From positions 17,212-25,034 of the forward strand of contig DFXM01000045.1 of the NCBI GenBank assembly GCA_002381695.1: DNA of 7,823 nucleotides, given 5' to 3'. Source of the DNA: Clostridium sp. UBA4108. GTDB taxonomy: Bacteria > Bacillota > Clostridia > Clostridiales > Clostridiaceae. Below the pieces are notes generated by a model, which saw nothing but the letters and a program-made list of their open reading frames with translations, did no database searches and was not told where the DNA came from. Below, piece by piece: positions 6,966 through 7,823 of this stretch (position 1 is the stretch's first letter; every line of letters starts with the position of its first letter). A program made the position numbers and the translations under genes.

Positions 6966-6983
6966 TTATAATTCATATTATAA
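6966..6983. repeat. AT-only inverted repeat upstream of niaR
   Basis: TTATAAT at 6966-6972 and ATTATAA at 6977-6983 form a perfect 7-base inverted repeat with a 4-base spacer, 35 bases before the niaR start. It could be an operator or promoter part. However, the whole gap is nearly pure A/T, where such repeats arise easily, and it does not resemble the NiaR operator as I remember it. Confidence 0.25.
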
Positions 6984-7021
6984 TCTTAACTTATATATTT
7001 CCATTATTCAATATTATCTAA

Positions 7022-7039
7022 ATATAACAATAGTTATAT
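7022..7039. repeat. Weak hairpin just after the HD-domain gene
   Basis: ATATAAC at 7022-7028 and GTTATAT at 7033-7039 form a perfect 7-base inverted repeat with a TATT-type loop, six bases beyond the HD gene stop. On the minus strand it is followed by only three T residues, so it is at best a poor terminator. It may mark the boundary between the HD gene and niaR or be chance in A/T-rich DNA. Confidence 0.3.
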
Positions 7040-7044
7040 GTTTG

Positions 7045-7536
7045 TTAATTTTCATCATCAAATCTTCTCAATATTTCTAACTTATCTCCACCTATACATT
7101 TATTATGATGATATCTCACTGCATTTAAAAATTCATCACTATATCCTTTATTTTTTAAAATATTATATCCTTCTTCTCCATGATTATAATATATATATAT
7201 CTTTTTGTTTTTTGTATATCTACTTATACTGCCTTTAGTTATTTTATCTATAATTACTAAAATACCTTTCTCTATAGGATTCAATTTCTTATAAGTTTTA
7301 CCTATATCATGTAACAGACCTATTTTCACATATTCAATGTGTTCTTCATGTTCTAGCCTATTATTTATATATTTTTCTATTGCCTTAGCCACATTTATAC
7401 TATGTTTAATATCATAATCAGCTAACTCTAATACCAAAACCTTTTCTTCTTTATTTAAATATTTATCTAAATAATTCATATCATTAATTGTAATCCTTGC
7501 TGTTATGGCCTTTATAAATTGTTTTATTCTATACAT
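7045..7536 (-). CDS. Small HD-domain phosphohydrolase-like protein
   Basis: A 163-residue cytosolic protein with an HD fold, the metal-dependent phosphohydrolase family that includes nucleotidases and nucleotide phosphodiesterases. Visible metal-ligand candidates are H45 (DIKHSINVA), the HD doublet H76-D77 in LLHDIGK (the HDIG form), H119 (YYNHGEEGY), and H143/H144 (RYHHN). No membrane segment or second domain is seen, and the substrate cannot be read from the sequence. The start is ATG 7534-7536, with GGGAG 8 bases upstream. A longer open frame runs back into tRNA-Ala and is not credible. The gene begins only 36 bases after the rrn-tRNA terminator and ends 113 bases before niaR. I see no clear promoter in that short gap, so it may be expressed by read-through of the rrn terminator or by a weak promoter. 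Confidence 0.88.
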   Translation of the reverse strand: MYRIKQFIKAITARITINDMNYLDKYLNKEEKVLVLELADYDIKHSINVAKAIEKYINNRLEHEEHIEYVKIGLLHDIGKTYKKLNPIEKGILVIIDKITKGSISRYTKNKKIYIYYNHGEEGYNILKNKGYSDEFLNAVRYHHNKCIGGDKLEILRRFDDEN

Positions 7537-7572
7537 ATACTCATCTCCCAATGGCAATATATAATTAAATAT

Positions 7573-7601
7573 AAAAAAAGCAATCTTTATCAGATTGCTT
7601 T
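7573..7601 (-). terminator. Intrinsic terminator of the rRNA-tRNA operon
   Basis: On the minus strand AAAGCAATCT pairs perfectly with AGATTGCTTT around a GATAA loop, and a T-run continues to 7573. The 5' arm starts with the final A of the tRNA-Ala CCA end, so processing must separate tRNA and terminator at that base. Confidence 0.93.
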
Positions 7602-7676
7602 GGTGGAGATAAAGAGATTCGAACTCTTGACCCCCTGCGTGCAAGGCAGGTGCTCTCCCAACTGAGCTATACCCCC
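7601..7676 (-). tRNA. tRNA-Ala (TGC anticodon)
   Basis: A complete 76-base cloverleaf reading GGGGGTATAGCTCAGTTGGG from the 5' end. The anticodon stem CCTGC/GCAGG encloses CTTGCAC with anticodon TGC at 7643-7641. The T arm is AAGAG/CTCTT, and CCA is encoded. The acceptor stem has the G3-T70 wobble that specifies alanine. It is the last gene of the rRNA operon, 5 bases after the CAT-anticodon tRNA. Confidence 0.97.
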
Positions 7677-7681
7677 AAATA

Positions 7682-7758
7682 TGGTGGACCTTCAGGGACT
7701 CGAACCCCGGACCTACCGGTTATGAGCCGGTTGCTCTAACCAACTGAGCTAAAGATCC
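7682..7758 (-). tRNA. tRNA with CAT anticodon, probably elongator tRNA-Met
   Basis: A complete 77-base cloverleaf with encoded CCA. The acceptor GGATCTT pairs with AAGGTCC (one T-G pair). The anticodon stem ACCGG/CCGGT holds CTCATAA with CAT at 7724-7722, and the T arm is CGGGG/CCCTG. It is not an initiator, because the acceptor 1-72 pair is a normal G-C. The body also resembles tRNA-Ile2, whose CAT is modified to read AUA, so Met or Ile2 cannot be settled by eye. Met is favoured from memory of clostridial rrn-tRNA-Met-tRNA-Ala clusters. Confidence 0.85.
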
Positions 7759-7767
7759 TCATGTAAA

Positions 7768-7823
7768 CTGGCGACTTCCTACTCTCCCACACAGTCTCCC
7801 ATGCAGTACCATCGGCGTAATAA
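7768..7823 (-). rRNA. rrf: 5S ribosomal RNA, 3' end only (cut by window edge)
   Basis: Read on the minus strand from the edge, CCGATGGTACTGCATGGGAG and then GAGAGTAGGAAGTCGCCAG match the 3' part of bacterial 5S rRNA. The 3' limit is taken at the CGCCAG that would pair with the missing 5' strand and could be off by a base or two. The tRNA genes follow 9 bases later, so this is the end of a ribosomal RNA operon transcribed toward the left. Confidence 0.93.

Noticed and set aside
6985..7035. Promoter search upstream of niaR
   Set aside because: TTGTTA-16-AATAAT and TTGAAT-23-TATAAT are the best pairs. The first is weak at both boxes and the second is badly spaced, so no promoter is called.
7038..7238. 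66-codon open frame on the plus strand
   Set aside because: It is antisense to the HD-domain gene, rich in Y/I/L/H with no recognisable domain, and has no convincing start signal.
7556..7583. Possible promoter for the HD gene (TTGCTT, 16 bases, TATATT)
   Set aside because: The -35 match is weak and overlaps the terminator arm, and the predicted start falls on the ribosome binding site.
7537..7644. 36-residue N-terminal extension of the HD-domain gene
   Set aside because: It would be translated from inside tRNA-Ala (starting at a TTG in the anticodon loop) and through the rrn terminator. The ATG at 7536 has its own ribosome binding site.
22..7823. Mobile element, CRISPR, phage or defence system
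   Set aside because: No transposase, integrase, phage, Cas or restriction-type protein is present, and no spaced direct repeats were seen. Base composition and codon use look uniform along the window.

Overview
The window is strongly AT-rich, has strong AGGAGG-type ribosome binding sites, and carries a serS gene with a T-box leader and an rRNA-tRNA operon end. Together with the gene order (HD-domain gene, niaR, UPF0182 gene, GlpA-like flavoprotein gene, DUF1667 gene, serS), this points to Clostridium sensu stricto or a close relative. I recall a similar block near the chromosomal origin in several clostridia, but that is memory and not something the sequence proves. Every supported gene is on the minus strand, so transcription runs from the right edge to the left edge.

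Right end (about 7573-7823): the 3' end of a 5S rRNA, a tRNA with a CAT anticodon, a tRNA-Ala(TGC), and a strong intrinsic terminator fused to the tRNA CCA end. This is the tail of a ribosomal RNA operon.

Middle (about 1926-7536): a closely spaced run of a small HD-domain protein, the nicotinate-responsive repressor NiaR, a large UPF0182 membrane protein, a GlpA-like FAD protein with a BFD-type [2Fe-2S] domain, and a shortened DUF1667 protein. From niaR onward the gaps are 5 to 20 bases, so niaR to the DUF1667 gene is probably one operon. The flavoprotein and DUF1667 pair looks like a remnant or divergent form of the clostridial three-gene module (GlpA-like, GlpB-like, DUF1667): the middle gene is absent, DUF1667 lacks its usual cysteine-bearing N-terminus, and the flavoprotein is altered at positions that are conserved in GlpA as I remember it.

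Left end (1-1925): serS has its own sigma-A promoter (starting 2 bases after the DUF1667 stop), a full T-box leader with UCC (Ser) specifier, a T-box sequence and a terminator. Downstream of serS are an unexplained 130-base element with long inverted repeats, a consensus promoter, and the first 21 bases of a tRNA-Ser gene. The synthetase, the T-box that senses uncharged tRNA-Ser, and a tRNA-Ser gene are therefore neighbours.

No CRISPR array, insertion sequence, phage gene or obviously foreign segment was seen. The least explained items are the 104-233 palindromic element and the reduced flavoprotein/DUF1667 pair.
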